A stretch of DNA of 64,000 bases, from contig NZ_CP100604.1 in NCBI RefSeq assembly GCF_031202265.1, positions 4,446,501 through 4,510,500 of the forward strand, in the 5' to 3' direction. The stretch comes from Bradyrhizobium sp. Ash2021. Lineage in GTDB: Bacteria; Pseudomonadota; Alphaproteobacteria; Rhizobiales; Xanthobacteraceae. This document shows, piece after piece, positions 27,422-36,155 of the stretch. The position numbers and the translations under genes were made by a program. The number at the start of each line of letters is the position of its first letter. The first letter of the stretch is position 1. A model generated the notes under the pieces. The model was not told where the DNA came from. It ran no database searches and worked only from the letters and a program-made list of their open reading frames with translations.

Positions 27422-28420
27422 ATGTCGACCCATATTTCCGTGCCGCCGCAGCTGTTGCTCGAGCGCATTCTGACGCTCGAAATCGTGCGCGTGACGGAGC
27501 GCGCCGCGGTTTCGGCGGCGCGGTTGCGCGGCCACGGCCAGGAAAAGGCCGCCGACCAGGCCGCGGTCGATGCGATGCGCCGCGAACTCAACAAGCTGCC
27601 GATCGAGGGCACCATCGTGATCGGCGAGGGCGAGCGCGACGAGGCGCCGATGCTGTTCATCGGCGAGAAGGTCGGGCTCAACGCCGGTCCGCAGGTCGAT
27701 ATTGCCGTCGATCCGCTCGAGGGCACCACACTGTGCGCCAAGAACATGCCCGGCGCGATCGCGACCATGGCGATGGCCGATGGCGGCACGCTGCTGCACG
27801 CGCCCGACGTCTACATGCAGAAGATCGCGGTCGGCCCCGGCTACAAGAAGGGCGTCGTCGAGCTCGATGCATCGCCCGCCGACAATGTTCGCCGGCTCGC
27901 CAAGGCGAAGGGCGTCGACGCCTCCGCGATCACCGTGCTGGTGCTCGATCGCCCGCGCCACGCCGATATCATTTCCGGCGTTCGCAGCACCGGTGCGGCG
28001 GTTCGCCTCATCACCGACGGCGACGTCGCGGGCGTGATCCATTGCGCCGATCCCGACAATACCGGCGTCGACATGTATATCGGCACCGGCGGCGCGCCCG
28101 AGGGCGTGCTGGCGGCGGCGGCGCTGCGCTGCATCGGCGGCCAGATGCAATGCCGCTTGATCCTCGACAGCGAGGAAAAGCGCGAGCGCGCCCACAAGAT
28201 GGGCGTCGCCGATCCGCGCATGATCTACGGCATCGAGGACATGGCGCGCGGCGACTGCCTGTTCGCGGCCACCGGCGTCACCACCGGCTCGCTGCTGTCG
28301 GGCGTCAAATTCCGCAAGGACGTGATCGAGACCGAAACCGTGGTGATGCGCTCGGTCACCGGCACCGTGCGCTACATCAAGGCCGAGCACCGGCAGCTGG
28401 AGAAATTTCACCTCGATTGA
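27422..28420 (+). CDS. glpX: Class II fructose-1,6-bisphosphatase
   Basis: A 332-residue gluconeogenic phosphatase hydrolysing fructose-1,6-bisphosphate to fructose-6-phosphate. Li+-sensitive-phosphatase motifs: GEGERDEAPML (about 69-79), VDPLEGTT (about 97-104) and GTGGAPEG (about 222-229). The GlpX type fits an alphaproteobacterium and can also act on sedoheptulose bisphosphate. AAAGGAG is eight bases before the ATG at 27422; an ATG three codons earlier would overlap that site. It follows hom closely and may be in one transcript with it. Confidence 0.91.
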   Translation: MSTHISVPPQLLLERILTLEIVRVTERAAVSAARLRGHGQEKAADQAAVDAMRRELNKLPIEGTIVIGEGERDEAPMLFIGEKVGLNAGPQVDIAVDPLEGTTLCAKNMPGAIATMAMADGGTLLHAPDVYMQKIAVGPGYKKGVVELDASPADNVRRLAKAKGVDASAITVLVLDRPRHADIISGVRSTGAAVRLITDGDVAGVIHCADPDNTGVDMYIGTGGAPEGVLAAAALRCIGGQMQCRLILDSEEKRERAHKMGVADPRMIYGIEDMARGDCLFAATGVTTGSLLSGVKFRKDVIETETVVMRSVTGTVRYIKAEHRQLEKFHLD

Positions 28421-28453
28421 GGGGGCCGTCATTTTGGGGCGCGCATAGCGCGA

Positions 28454-28530
28454 ACCCGGAATCTAGAAGTTGCCGCGCGAGATTCCGGGTCTGGTCCCTC
28501 GGACCATCTACGATGCGCAATTGCGCATCG
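28454..28530. repeat. Cluster of three inverted repeats after glpX
   Basis: Three structures lie in tandem: ACCCGGAATCT (28454-28464) facing AGATTCCGGGT (28480-28490); TGGTCC/GGACCA (28492-28506); and a perfect 20-base palindrome CGATGCGCAATTGCGCATCG (28511-28530). This kind of composite element is found between genes in Bradyrhizobium and is probably a dispersed repeat that also ends glpX transcription. Confidence 0.72.
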
Positions 28531-28568
28531 GAGAATGACCAAGAAAAAGAAGAACAGGGGAGGCGACC

Positions 28569-29288
28569 ATGTCCGATATTTCCGCCGTAAAAGCGCTGGT
28601 GTTCGACGTCTTCGGCACAGTGGTCGACTGGCGCACCAGCCTGATCGCGGATTTCACCAAATGGTCGGAGACGCGTGGCATCAAGGCGGACTGGACCGCG
28701 CTGGTCGACGGCTGGCGCGCGGTCTATGCCGCCTCGATGGATGATGTGCGAAAACATCCCGAGCGTGGCTACATGATCCTGGACACGCTGCACCGGCAGT
28801 CGCTGGAAAAGCTGGTCGCGCAGCTCGGGATTTCCGGCCTCACCGACGCCGATTTGCATCATCTGACGATGGGATGGCATCGGCTGCATGCCTGGCCGGA
28901 CAGCGTGGCCGGCCTGACGCGGCTGAAGACAAAATACATCATCTCGCCGCTGTCCAACGGCAACGTTGCGCTGCTGACCAATATGGCGAAGTTCGCAGGC
29001 CTGCCGTGGGATCTCGTGATGTCGGCCGAATTGTTCGAGCACTACAAGCCCGATGCCGAAACCTATCTCGGCGCCGCAAAGCTGCTGTGCCTGCCGCCGG
29101 AGCAGGTGATGATGGTAGCCGCCCATAACCATGATCTGAAAGCCGCGCAAAAACTCGGCCTGAAGACCGCCTTCGTAGCAAGGCCGACCGAATACGGCCC
29201 ATTGCAGAAATACGACTTCGAGGCCAAGGGCGACTGGGACATCGTGGCGAAGGATTTTGGCGGCATCGCAGACAAGATGGGCTGTTAG
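28569..29288 (+). CDS. Haloacid dehalogenase, type II (HAD superfamily)
   Basis: A 239-residue HAD hydrolase with the sequence pattern of L-2-haloacid dehalogenases: nucleophile Asp13 in VFDVFGTVVDW, PLSNGN for the second motif, and KPDAETYLGAA for the third, followed by VAAHNHDL (a dehalogenase-type motif rather than the phosphatase DD). It may remove halide from 2-haloalkanoates, though many family members have other substrates. GGGGAGG is five bases before the ATG. It stands alone, separated from glpX by a palindromic repeat. Confidence 0.85.
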   Translation: MSDISAVKALVFDVFGTVVDWRTSLIADFTKWSETRGIKADWTALVDGWRAVYAASMDDVRKHPERGYMILDTLHRQSLEKLVAQLGISGLTDADLHHLTMGWHRLHAWPDSVAGLTRLKTKYIISPLSNGNVALLTNMAKFAGLPWDLVMSAELFEHYKPDAETYLGAAKLLCLPPEQVMMVAAHNHDLKAAQKLGLKTAFVARPTEYGPLQKYDFEAKGDWDIVAKDFGGIADKMGC

Positions 29289-29454
29289 GCAAGGCGGCGG
29301 ATTGCGATAGCGTCCCGATTGCCGGCGCGTCCGGCCTCCCAAAGAGCGGGTGATTGAACCTCGGCGTGCGATGGCAGCACCAAGGGAATGGTGTTGCACG
29401 CGCTACGCCCGCAATGGCGGGCTGACGGCACCCTGCCGCCGAAAAGAGGACGCC

Positions 29455-30567
29455 ATGACCATGAACAAGCGGGCCGGGACGACAGGGCTGATCGTCGCTT
29501 TCGTCCTGGCCTTCGCCGCGTCGCCGGCGATGTCGGCGCCGCGTGCGGCGTCCGACGATGCGCAGGCGGTCGACAAGATGCGCGCGGCGGCTGTGGCCAA
29601 TGCCGCAAAACTTCTGGACACCCAGGGCGGGTCCCGCATCGTGTTCAAGGTCGACAGTGCGGCCTTGCATGAAGCTGTCGTGACCGACCTGCGCGACGAT
29701 TTGTACAAAATATTGCGGGAGGGCCGCATCCCGTTTTCTGGTCTGGCGATGCGTGAAGGCGGCGTCGAGGTCCGGATTGCGGAGCCTAAGGACCGGCAAC
29801 GGGTCTTGGGTAAACTTGTGCCATCAACGGAAACTGCGCCATCAGGCGAAAAGGCTGTCGCCGTTGCCGACAGCGGTGACGGGCTGACCCGGCTCACGCC
29901 GACGGATTTCGGGTTCGCCGAGCGCCAGCACGGACTGGTCAGGCAATCAATCGAGATGATCGAACAGCGCCTGCGCAGCGCTGATATCGGGCAGGCGGGT
30001 GTGCAGCCCGACGGGGCTGACCGCATTCGTGTCCTGCTGCCGGGCGTCAGGGATCCCGAACGTGCGACCGCGATGTTCGCCAAGCAAGCGCGGCTCACAT
30101 TCCGCCTGGTGGATGAGTCGATGACCGCCACCAAGGCGATGGAAGGCTCCCCGCCCGAGGGATCCGAAGTGCTCACCGACTTCAAGACCAAGGCTCCCTA
30201 TCTGGTCCTGAAGGAGACCGCCGTCGAGGGCAACGATATCACCGATGCCGCGCCAGGGTTCGATCCCGCGACCCACCAGCCGATCGCGTCGTTCCGGTTC
30301 AACGCGCATGGCACGAGGCGCTTCGCGCAAGTTACCCAGGACAATGTGAGCAAGCCATTCGCCATCGTCCTCGACGACCAGGTGCTCTCGGTGTCCGTCA
30401 TTCGGGAGCCGATCCTGGGCGGCTCGGGGGTGATATCATCGGGTAACTTCACGCTCGAAGACGCCAACACCATGGCCATGATGCTGCGCTCGGGAACGCT
30501 GCCCGGGCGCCTGAGCGTCGTTGAACAGCAGGTTGTGGAACCGGCCGGCAATAGCGGAAAACAATAG
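29455..30567 (+). CDS. Stand-alone periplasmic SecD-like ectodomain protein
   Basis: A 370-residue protein. A signal peptide (about 1-28, hydrophobic core LIVAFVLAFAASPA) is followed by regions matching the periplasmic P1 domain of SecD: GGSRIVFKVD, DDLYKILREGRIPFSGL, RQSIEMIEQRLRSADIGQAGVQPDG, LPGVRDPERA and the ending SGNFTLEDANTMAMMLRSGTLP. In SecD the sequence then enters the six-helix membrane domain; here it stops about 20 residues later. It therefore lacks the proton-driven channel. ATG at 29455 has AGAGGA upstream. Either it assists the real SecDF, or it is a paralogue with a new role. It is not in an operon. Confidence 0.78.
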   Translation: MTMNKRAGTTGLIVAFVLAFAASPAMSAPRAASDDAQAVDKMRAAAVANAAKLLDTQGGSRIVFKVDSAALHEAVVTDLRDDLYKILREGRIPFSGLAMREGGVEVRIAEPKDRQRVLGKLVPSTETAPSGEKAVAVADSGDGLTRLTPTDFGFAERQHGLVRQSIEMIEQRLRSADIGQAGVQPDGADRIRVLLPGVRDPERATAMFAKQARLTFRLVDESMTATKAMEGSPPEGSEVLTDFKTKAPYLVLKETAVEGNDITDAAPGFDPATHQPIASFRFNAHGTRRFAQVTQDNVSKPFAIVLDDQVLSVSVIREPILGGSGVISSGNFTLEDANTMAMMLRSGTLPGRLSVVEQQVVEPAGNSGKQ

Positions 30568-30732
30568 CGGGGACATTAGAGCTTGTAGGGCGGATTGCGA
30601 CGAAGCCGAGCAAAGGACAAGAAGCACGCGGGTAAACGCAGTAGCTCCGTCCTCTGTGAGCCAATGGGCGTCGCGCAACGCAACGATGCAGCCGGATATC
30701 AATACTTTTGAGGTTGAATTCCTGACATCAGT

Positions 30733-31785
30733 CTATCGCGAAGGCTGTAGCGGTTGGACATCGGAATGTAATGCGTCGATTCGTTTCGGCGAACAAATGC
30801 CACTTATCTTGCTCGTCACGCCGATCGCCACGATCGCCACCAAGACGCCCGCCAGGACATCAACCAAATAATGGCCTCCGCCCAGCGGCGTCGCCACCAT
30901 CATCACGATGTTCCATGGAATGACGACCAGTCTCACCCAGCGCAGCGGCCAGCAAGCCCACATGAAGAGAATAGCAGATGCCGCATGAAAGCTGGGAAAC
31001 GTCAGGACCCCCGACAATTGAGTCAAGCTCAGTTTGTGCAGCTGCCCTCCTCGCACGAGCGGCACGTCGCGCAATGTGTCGTAATAGGCCTGGGGCACGA
31101 GTTGGGGGAAGTCGGATGCCTGCAATCCTAACTCACCATAGACACCGATGGCCGGGACGAGGGCCGCGATAAGGGTCGTTGCCAAAATAGCGAGCGTGAC
31201 AGCGCATACCGTCTCCGCGACTCGCCGATAGCATCCAGTCAGAGGAAGCAGGAGTACAATCACGAGCAGCTGCAGATTGATCGAACTGTACGACCGGGCC
31301 AGGAGCGGGATCAATTCGCGATGATGGTTCGTAAAGTCCAGGAAACTCCGGAAGTCAAATCCCAGCGCGCGGTCCCAAGCCAGCAACCTGGCGTCCTGCA
31401 GAGGAAGATTAACGGAAACGGCGACATACGTCAGCGTCAGTATGACCGGCACGGCCATTACCAGTTGCGCAAGTGCGACGAGGCAGAGAAAAATCCTGGG
31501 GTTGGCGTGCGTCGTCGAACGAGCGTTCCGCAGTCCAAACCACCAGTAAAGGCTCGCCAGAGCAAAAGCCACGAGATAGCCCATGGTCTCGACGTAAAAT
31601 TCTGTTGCGACGAGAACGGCAACGACGACCCCCGCCGCGCTCGCCAGCAGTCGCCAGTTGAACGAGAAAATGTTCCAGGCTGCCTCAACCTCGTCATCGG
31701 CCAGGTTCAACCGCCCCTGGGTATCCGGCCATCGCAAGATCGATCGCTTCATGTCAATGGTGCCGTGCACGAGAACATTCTCCAC
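30733..31785 (-). CDS. PAP2-superfamily membrane protein (inositolphosphotransferase-like)
   Basis: A 350-residue membrane protein with about seven hydrophobic segments. The PAP2 motifs are FPSFHAASAILFMWA (about 265-279) and GGHYLVDVLAG (about 303-313), with the catalytic His of each. The order and length resemble the Aur1/Ipt1-like PAP2 branch, which transfers head groups onto lipids. A role as lipid phosphatase or transferase in the membrane is plausible. I chose ATG 31785 because AGGTGGAG lies directly upstream. It is opposite in orientation to all its neighbours and ends convergent with the SecD-like gene. Confidence 0.8.
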   Translation of the reverse strand: MENVLVHGTIDMKRSILRWPDTQGRLNLADDEVEAAWNIFSFNWRLLASAAGVVVAVLVATEFYVETMGYLVAFALASLYWWFGLRNARSTTHANPRIFLCLVALAQLVMAVPVILTLTYVAVSVNLPLQDARLLAWDRALGFDFRSFLDFTNHHRELIPLLARSYSSINLQLLVIVLLLPLTGCYRRVAETVCAVTLAILATTLIAALVPAIGVYGELGLQASDFPQLVPQAYYDTLRDVPLVRGGQLHKLSLTQLSGVLTFPSFHAASAILFMWACWPLRWVRLVVIPWNIVMMVATPLGGGHYLVDVLAGVLVAIVAIGVTSKISGICSPKRIDALHSDVQPLQPSR

Positions 31786-32100
31786 CTGGGCCTTATCGAT
31801 GCTTGTTCGGTGGTCGCGACAGACACGGCAGACAACAATCCGTACGTGAGAGTTCGCGAGGTGGCGTGCTCCTGCCGCAACCGCACGCAGGAGGACGTAT
31901 CCGTTGATAAGGGTGGATGAATTTCGCGCCCGCCCAAGCTGGGGCGCTACCGGACGTATTTTACAAAGGCGAAATACCTCTCCGGGACATCTGCGAGAAT
32001 CTGATTGGACCGACGAGCCTCATAATTGAAGCCACTTGCTATACCCGGACATAGTCTTATTCCCAGTTCCACTACCTCCAGTAGAAATACAGAGCATAGC
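31786..32100. other. Gene-free stretch left of the IS701 element
   Basis: The 315 bases hold no convincing coding sequence. The PAP2 promoter must lie near its right end. No palindrome was found. The CTAA target duplicate follows at 32101. Confidence 0.45.
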
Positions 32101-32104
32101 CTAA

Positions 32105-33536
32105 CATTACAGTTGCCGTTTTGCTTTGAAGTGGGCTCGCTGAGCGACCGCCTGATGAGCTCTACGCCAGAGTGACCATGCGATGATGTGTGCGGGTTGT
32201 ATCCGCTTTCGCGCGAGCCTGACGGCAATGCGTCGGACTTCCTGGATCGACCATCGGATCAACGACGGCGTGGCTGTGGTTTGACCCTTGCCGTGGTTCG
32301 GCGTTTGGTTTTTTTTGGCGCCGGCGGATTGGCGCGATGGCGGATCACCGCCATCATGGCGAAGGCGAGCATCGCCATGGAAACGTGGCGATGCCAGCCG
32401 TGCCAGGATCTGCTCTCGTTGTGGTCGAGCCCGAACTCGTTCTTGGCGGTCTCGAAACTGTCCTCGATTGCCCACCGATGGCCTTCGACCCCCACCAGTG
32501 TTTCGATCGATGTTGCCGCTGGGCACCAGGTGGTGAAGAAGGCGAGATCGCCATCGGCGATACGACGACGGATCAGCAGACCGCGTGTCCAAAGGCCCGG
32601 ATTTTCGTCGTTTGGTTCTCCGGCCAGGTCGGCCAATTCGAGATAGCACCAATCATGCAGCCGCGGTCCTTTGGTTCCGGCCCCTGCTGACAGGCGTTTC
32701 CAGTCGGACGCACGCCGCGTCAGGGCGATGTCGGCAGCCGTGCCGGCGACCGATCGACGCTTGCCCCAGGATCGAAATACATGCGCGCTGCTGACCCCCA
32801 GGACATAGCCTTTGCCTGCGCGACGCAGTTGCTGTTCAATGTCACCGACACCGTAGACCGTATCGCCTGCAACCCACTTGAACGGGACAGGCGCGGCTAT
32901 GGCGCGTGCGATCATTCTCGTCGCAAGCTTTGGTTTGGTCGCAAAGCCGGTATCGGGGGGCACGTATGCGGCTTTCAGTCGATCTGGATCGTCGGTCCAT
33001 TCCTTCGGAAGATACAGCGCGCGGTCGATGAAAGCATGACCGTGGCACGAAACGTAGGCCGCGAAGACGCCGATCTGGCAGTTCGTGATCTTGCCCGCCG
33101 AACCAGTGTACTGACGCGCCACGCCGCACGACGCTTTGCCCTGTTTGAGAAAGCCGGTCTCATCGATCACGAGGACCGCGTCATCGTCCGCCAAATGCTC
33201 GATGACATAATCGCGGACGATATCGCGCAAGGCATCCGCATCCCAATCCCTGCGACCCAGGATCGCCTGTTGCCGCCATGGACCAGGATCGCCTGCGGCC
33301 TCAGCGCGCATCCAACCAGTCTTGCGTTGCTCATCTCCAAGCAGACCTTCCAGAAACAAGCCAGCATTCTTCGCAACACGCTCTTGCCCGAACAATGGAC
33401 GTATCCGCTTCTTGATCTCCCGAAGCGACGCCGCCCACAACGCAAGCGTCTCTTCAATCGACGCTGTCCGCGTCCACGATGTTCGAATCATGGTTGCCCA
33501 TGGATTCAGAAAACCTCACAAAAGGCAACTGTATTG
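32105..33536 (-). mobile_element. Complete IS701-family insertion sequence
   Basis: A 1,432-base element with one transposase gene. The terminal inverted repeats are CATTACAGTTGCCGTTTTG on the left and, read inwards, CAATACAGTTGCCTTTTG on the right. The flanks carry the direct repeat CTAA at 32101-32104 and 33537-33540, fitting the YTAR four-base target duplication of IS701. The intact ends and open gene suggest a recent insertion. Confidence 0.87.
32259..33491 (-). CDS. IS701-family DDE transposase
   Basis: A 410-residue transposase. IS701-type sequence features are the N-terminal FGQERVAKNAGLFLEGLLGDEQRKTGWMRAEAAGD, the first acidic residue in DDAVLVIDETGFLKQGKASCGVARQYTGSAGK, the second in VAGDTVYG, and the C-terminal RWAIEDSFETAKNEFGLDHNESRSWHGWHRH. 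It appears intact, with no frameshift. The start ATG is 45 bases inside the right end of the element. Confidence 0.9.
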   Translation of the reverse strand: MIRTSWTRTASIEETLALWAASLREIKKRIRPLFGQERVAKNAGLFLEGLLGDEQRKTGWMRAEAAGDPGPWRQQAILGRRDWDADALRDIVRDYVIEHLADDDAVLVIDETGFLKQGKASCGVARQYTGSAGKITNCQIGVFAAYVSCHGHAFIDRALYLPKEWTDDPDRLKAAYVPPDTGFATKPKLATRMIARAIAAPVPFKWVAGDTVYGVGDIEQQLRRAGKGYVLGVSSAHVFRSWGKRRSVAGTAADIALTRRASDWKRLSAGAGTKGPRLHDWCYLELADLAGEPNDENPGLWTRGLLIRRRIADGDLAFFTTWCPAATSIETLVGVEGHRWAIEDSFETAKNEFGLDHNESRSWHGWHRHVSMAMLAFAMMAVIRHRANPPAPKKTKRRTTARVKPQPRRR

Positions 33537-33567
33537 CTAAGGTTGAGTAAACGGCGCGACTGCAATT

Positions 33568-34242
33568 GTGGCACGAGCGCCGAGCAGTCGATCGGCTGAA
33601 GTATTTCTCCTCAACAAGCCCTATCACTCGCTGTATTTTTATCTGCCGCGTGCGGCGCTGGACGCCATCGCTGACGAGGCCAACGCGCCGCGAATTCGCG
33701 ATCTGAGCTACAAGCCCGGCGTGGGCGTCAACGACGTCACGATTTCCACCCTCGGGAGCTTGCTGCTGCCCGCCCTCAGGCATCCCGACCAAGCTAACCC
33801 GTTGTTTGTCGACCACGTCATGCAGGCGGTCGTGGTGCATATCGCTCAGACCTATGGAGGCATGCGGCCAGTGTCGCGGCCGGTCCGGGGTGGGCTCGCG
33901 CCATGGCAGGAGCGACGCGCGAAGGAGATGATCGACGCCAACCTAGGCGGTGTGCTGGTCGAGGAGCTGGCGCGGGAATGCCGGTTCTCAAGGAACCATT
34001 TTTCGCGCGCGTTTAGCCGTTCCGTAGGAATGGCACCGCACCAATGGCTCATGCAGCGCCGCATCGAGGTGGCAAAGGAAATGCTGCGCGACGGGCGGTT
34101 GCCGGTGTCTGATGTGGCCGCGGCTTGCGGGTTCAGCAACCAGAGTCATCTCACGCACTTTTTCACACGGATGGTTGGCGTAGGTCCGGGCGCGTGGCGC
34201 CGAGCTCGCCAGAGTCAGCTTTGCCCCCAAGAACCGACATGA
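33568..34242 (+). pseudogene. N-terminally truncated AraC-family regulator
   Basis: The 224-codon frame codes a normal C-terminus of an AraC regulator: LAPWQERRAKEMIDANLGGVLVEELARECRFSRNHFSRAFSR, then VSDVAAACGFSNQSHLTHFFTRMVGVGPGAWRR, the two HTH halves. Before it stands part of the ligand domain, but the first 70 to 100 residues expected of the family are missing. An in-frame stop lies at 33544, just right of the insertion sequence, and no matching N-terminus is seen on the other side of the element. A GTG at 33568 could start a shorter protein with an intact DNA-binding domain. Confidence 0.65.
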
Positions 34243-34302
34243 TCGACCGAACCTGTCAGGTCCGTTAAGTGCCAATAAGCGACATCGATCACGGATGGCG
34301 GC

Positions 34303-35595
34303 TCAGTCAGCGGGGATCGTAAACTGAAAGAGAGCGCCCTGCGGTTCGCACGGGATCGCCCACAGCCGTCCGCCGTGCGCTTCGATGATCGAGCGGCAGA
34401 TAGATAGGCCAATGCCCATGCCCTCGGGCTTGGTCGTGTAGAATGGCTCGAACAGACGCGAGAGGCTTTCCGGGCTCAGCCCCGGGCCGGTGTCCCGCAC
34501 CCCGACGCGCACGCCACCTTCGGACGGAACCGCATCGATGCTGATCTGTAATTCGCGGTTGCCGTCCTCATCGCCACTCATCGACTGGATGGCATTGACG
34601 ATCAAGTTCAGCATCACTTGTTGCAGTTGGACCCGATCGCCTTGGACACGCGGCAAGCCCTCCGCAAATTGCGTTCGCACCGACACGCTATTGTTTGCGG
34701 CCTCCGTACGGGTGAGAGCAATAACCTCGAGGATGGCATCGTCGATCGCTACGGCGTCCTTTCGTGCGGGCACCTTCTTAAAGAGCGCACGAACTCGCTC
34801 GACGACCTCGCCTGCGCGATTCCCCTCCTTGACAATCAGAGAGAGCGCATCATCCACCTCGCGAAAATTCGGTGGATTTGCGCTTAGGAAACGCCGAGCG
34901 GCTAACGCGTATGTGACTGCCGCTGTGATTGGCTGGTTCACTTCATGAGCAATCGAGGCCGTCAACTGGCCCATCGTCGCGACGCGGTTGGCGCGCGCCA
35001 GCGCCATCTGCGCCTCGCGATATTGCCGCTCGAGGCGGGTGCTCTCCAGGGCAATGGTAGCTTGCGCAGCGAAGTCCCTGAATAGGGAAATCTGTTTGTC
35101 AGTGAACGGCTGCACCTGTTTGCGGCCCAGACTAATTATCCCGACTATCTCATTGTCTTTGAGCAACGGCACAAACAGGCCCGTTCGAAGACCTGCGTTC
35201 ACCACCGTGATACAAAAATCATCCCGAAGATCGCCTTCAACTGCTGTGAAGTCGGGGATGTGGGTGGGTAACCTGCTTGCGGCTAATCGATCCGGAAGGC
35301 TCCCCTTTTCTGCGAGAACCGGGATTAATGACCACACCTGACTAACCAAAAAGGGGTCCCCTCGCACCGCCACGAGACGAAGGCCGCCCTCTTCGGAGAG
35401 ACGTAAGGCGCCTGAGTCTGCGCGACAGAGACGTGTGGCGCTGTCAAGGATGGCGTCGAAGATGGGCTGCAAGTCGTGCGGCGAGTTCGCAATGGCGCGC
35501 AGCACTTCCGAGATGGCCGTCTGTTGCTCGATGAGTTCGGTCACCCGATCTTGCGGCTCAGAAGCGGTGCTTTCTCGGTGGACATTCTCGTTCAT
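34303..35595 (-). CDS. Soluble sensor histidine kinase (GAF-HisKA-HATPase)
   Basis: A 430-residue two-component kinase without transmembrane helix. A GAF domain spans about 40-185 (NAGLRTGLFVPLLKDNEIVGIISLGR), the phospho-acceptor His217 lies in SIAHEVNQPITAAV, the N-box in MLNLIVNAIQSM, and the G boxes in DTGPGLS and GMGIGLSICR. The HEVNQPITA H-box is of the type found in FixL- and DctB-like kinases. The signal is unknown, probably a small ligand in the cytosol. No response regulator gene is beside it; the converging AraC fragment is not one. Confidence 0.88.
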   Translation of the reverse strand: MNENVHRESTASEPQDRVTELIEQQTAISEVLRAIANSPHDLQPIFDAILDSATRLCRADSGALRLSEEGGLRLVAVRGDPFLVSQVWSLIPVLAEKGSLPDRLAASRLPTHIPDFTAVEGDLRDDFCITVVNAGLRTGLFVPLLKDNEIVGIISLGRKQVQPFTDKQISLFRDFAAQATIALESTRLERQYREAQMALARANRVATMGQLTASIAHEVNQPITAAVTYALAARRFLSANPPNFREVDDALSLIVKEGNRAGEVVERVRALFKKVPARKDAVAIDDAILEVIALTRTEAANNSVSVRTQFAEGLPRVQGDRVQLQQVMLNLIVNAIQSMSGDEDGNRELQISIDAVPSEGGVRVGVRDTGPGLSPESLSRLFEPFYTTKPEGMGIGLSICRSIIEAHGGRLWAIPCEPQGALFQFTIPAD

Positions 35596-35963
35596 GCAGA
35601 GCAGGTTCCTCGGCTTGGACGGTGAGGGCAGTATAACGGCTCCAGCCGCAGTTCGCGATAGCTCTCACGGCCGTCCAAAACGAAGATGCGGCCAAACATC
35701 CAACGTCTGCTCGGGGGTCAAACTCGGAAAAGCTCAATGCGAGCATATGTTTTCCGCTTTACCCCCCCGAAAGCGGACATGGTGGTTGCGCCTGCGCCGC
35801 TCACGCCGCTCCAGGCATTCGAAAATCTCGTCGTCGATGCAATGGATCGTGGAGGCAGGGTACCTATCGGTGATCCAGGTCACAGTCGCGGCGAGAGCGT
35901 TGCGCCATAGCGGTGGTGCATCAGCGACGGACGGTCCGCGCTAGCCTGAATTGGGAGGATACA
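35596..35963. repeat. Gene-free stretch with relic of a dispersed repeat
   Basis: No convincing gene. TCCGCTTT (35753-35760) and AAAGCGGA (35770-35777) make a perfect 8-bp inverted repeat with a nine-base loop. The segment 35640-35790 resembles, from memory, a repeat found throughout Bradyrhizobium genomes. The strong ribosome site of the next small gene lies at the right end. Confidence 0.5.
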
Positions 35964-36155
35964 ATGACCAGCAATACACAGAGCCAGGACAATCGCATTT
36001 TGACAGACGCAGAACTCAACGCCATCACCGGCGGCAAGGGGGGTACTATAGAGACAGACAAGCCGGGAATAGCCACCAGCATGGTGTTCGGAAATCAGAA
36101 GCTGACGGTGTTCGCGTCCGCGGATGTCCATGGCTTGGTTTGGTCACCGAGATAA
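35964..36155 (+). CDS. Double-glycine-leader peptide (bacteriocin-like precursor)
   Basis: A 63-residue peptide with a strong ribosome site (GGGAGGAT, 35952-35959) before its ATG. The leader carries LTDAELNAITGGKGG: the pattern ELxxIxGG is that of double-glycine leaders cut by C39 peptidase ABC exporters. The cut would fall after Gly27, or slightly later at the second GG, leaving a core of about 36 residues (ending ADVHGLVWSPR) without cysteines. No exporter or modifying enzyme is in the neighbourhood, so it may be secreted by a system elsewhere or be an orphan. Many rhizobia have such single peptides of unknown function. Confidence 0.66.
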   Translation: MTSNTQSQDNRILTDAELNAITGGKGGTIETDKPGIATSMVFGNQKLTVFASADVHGLVWSPR

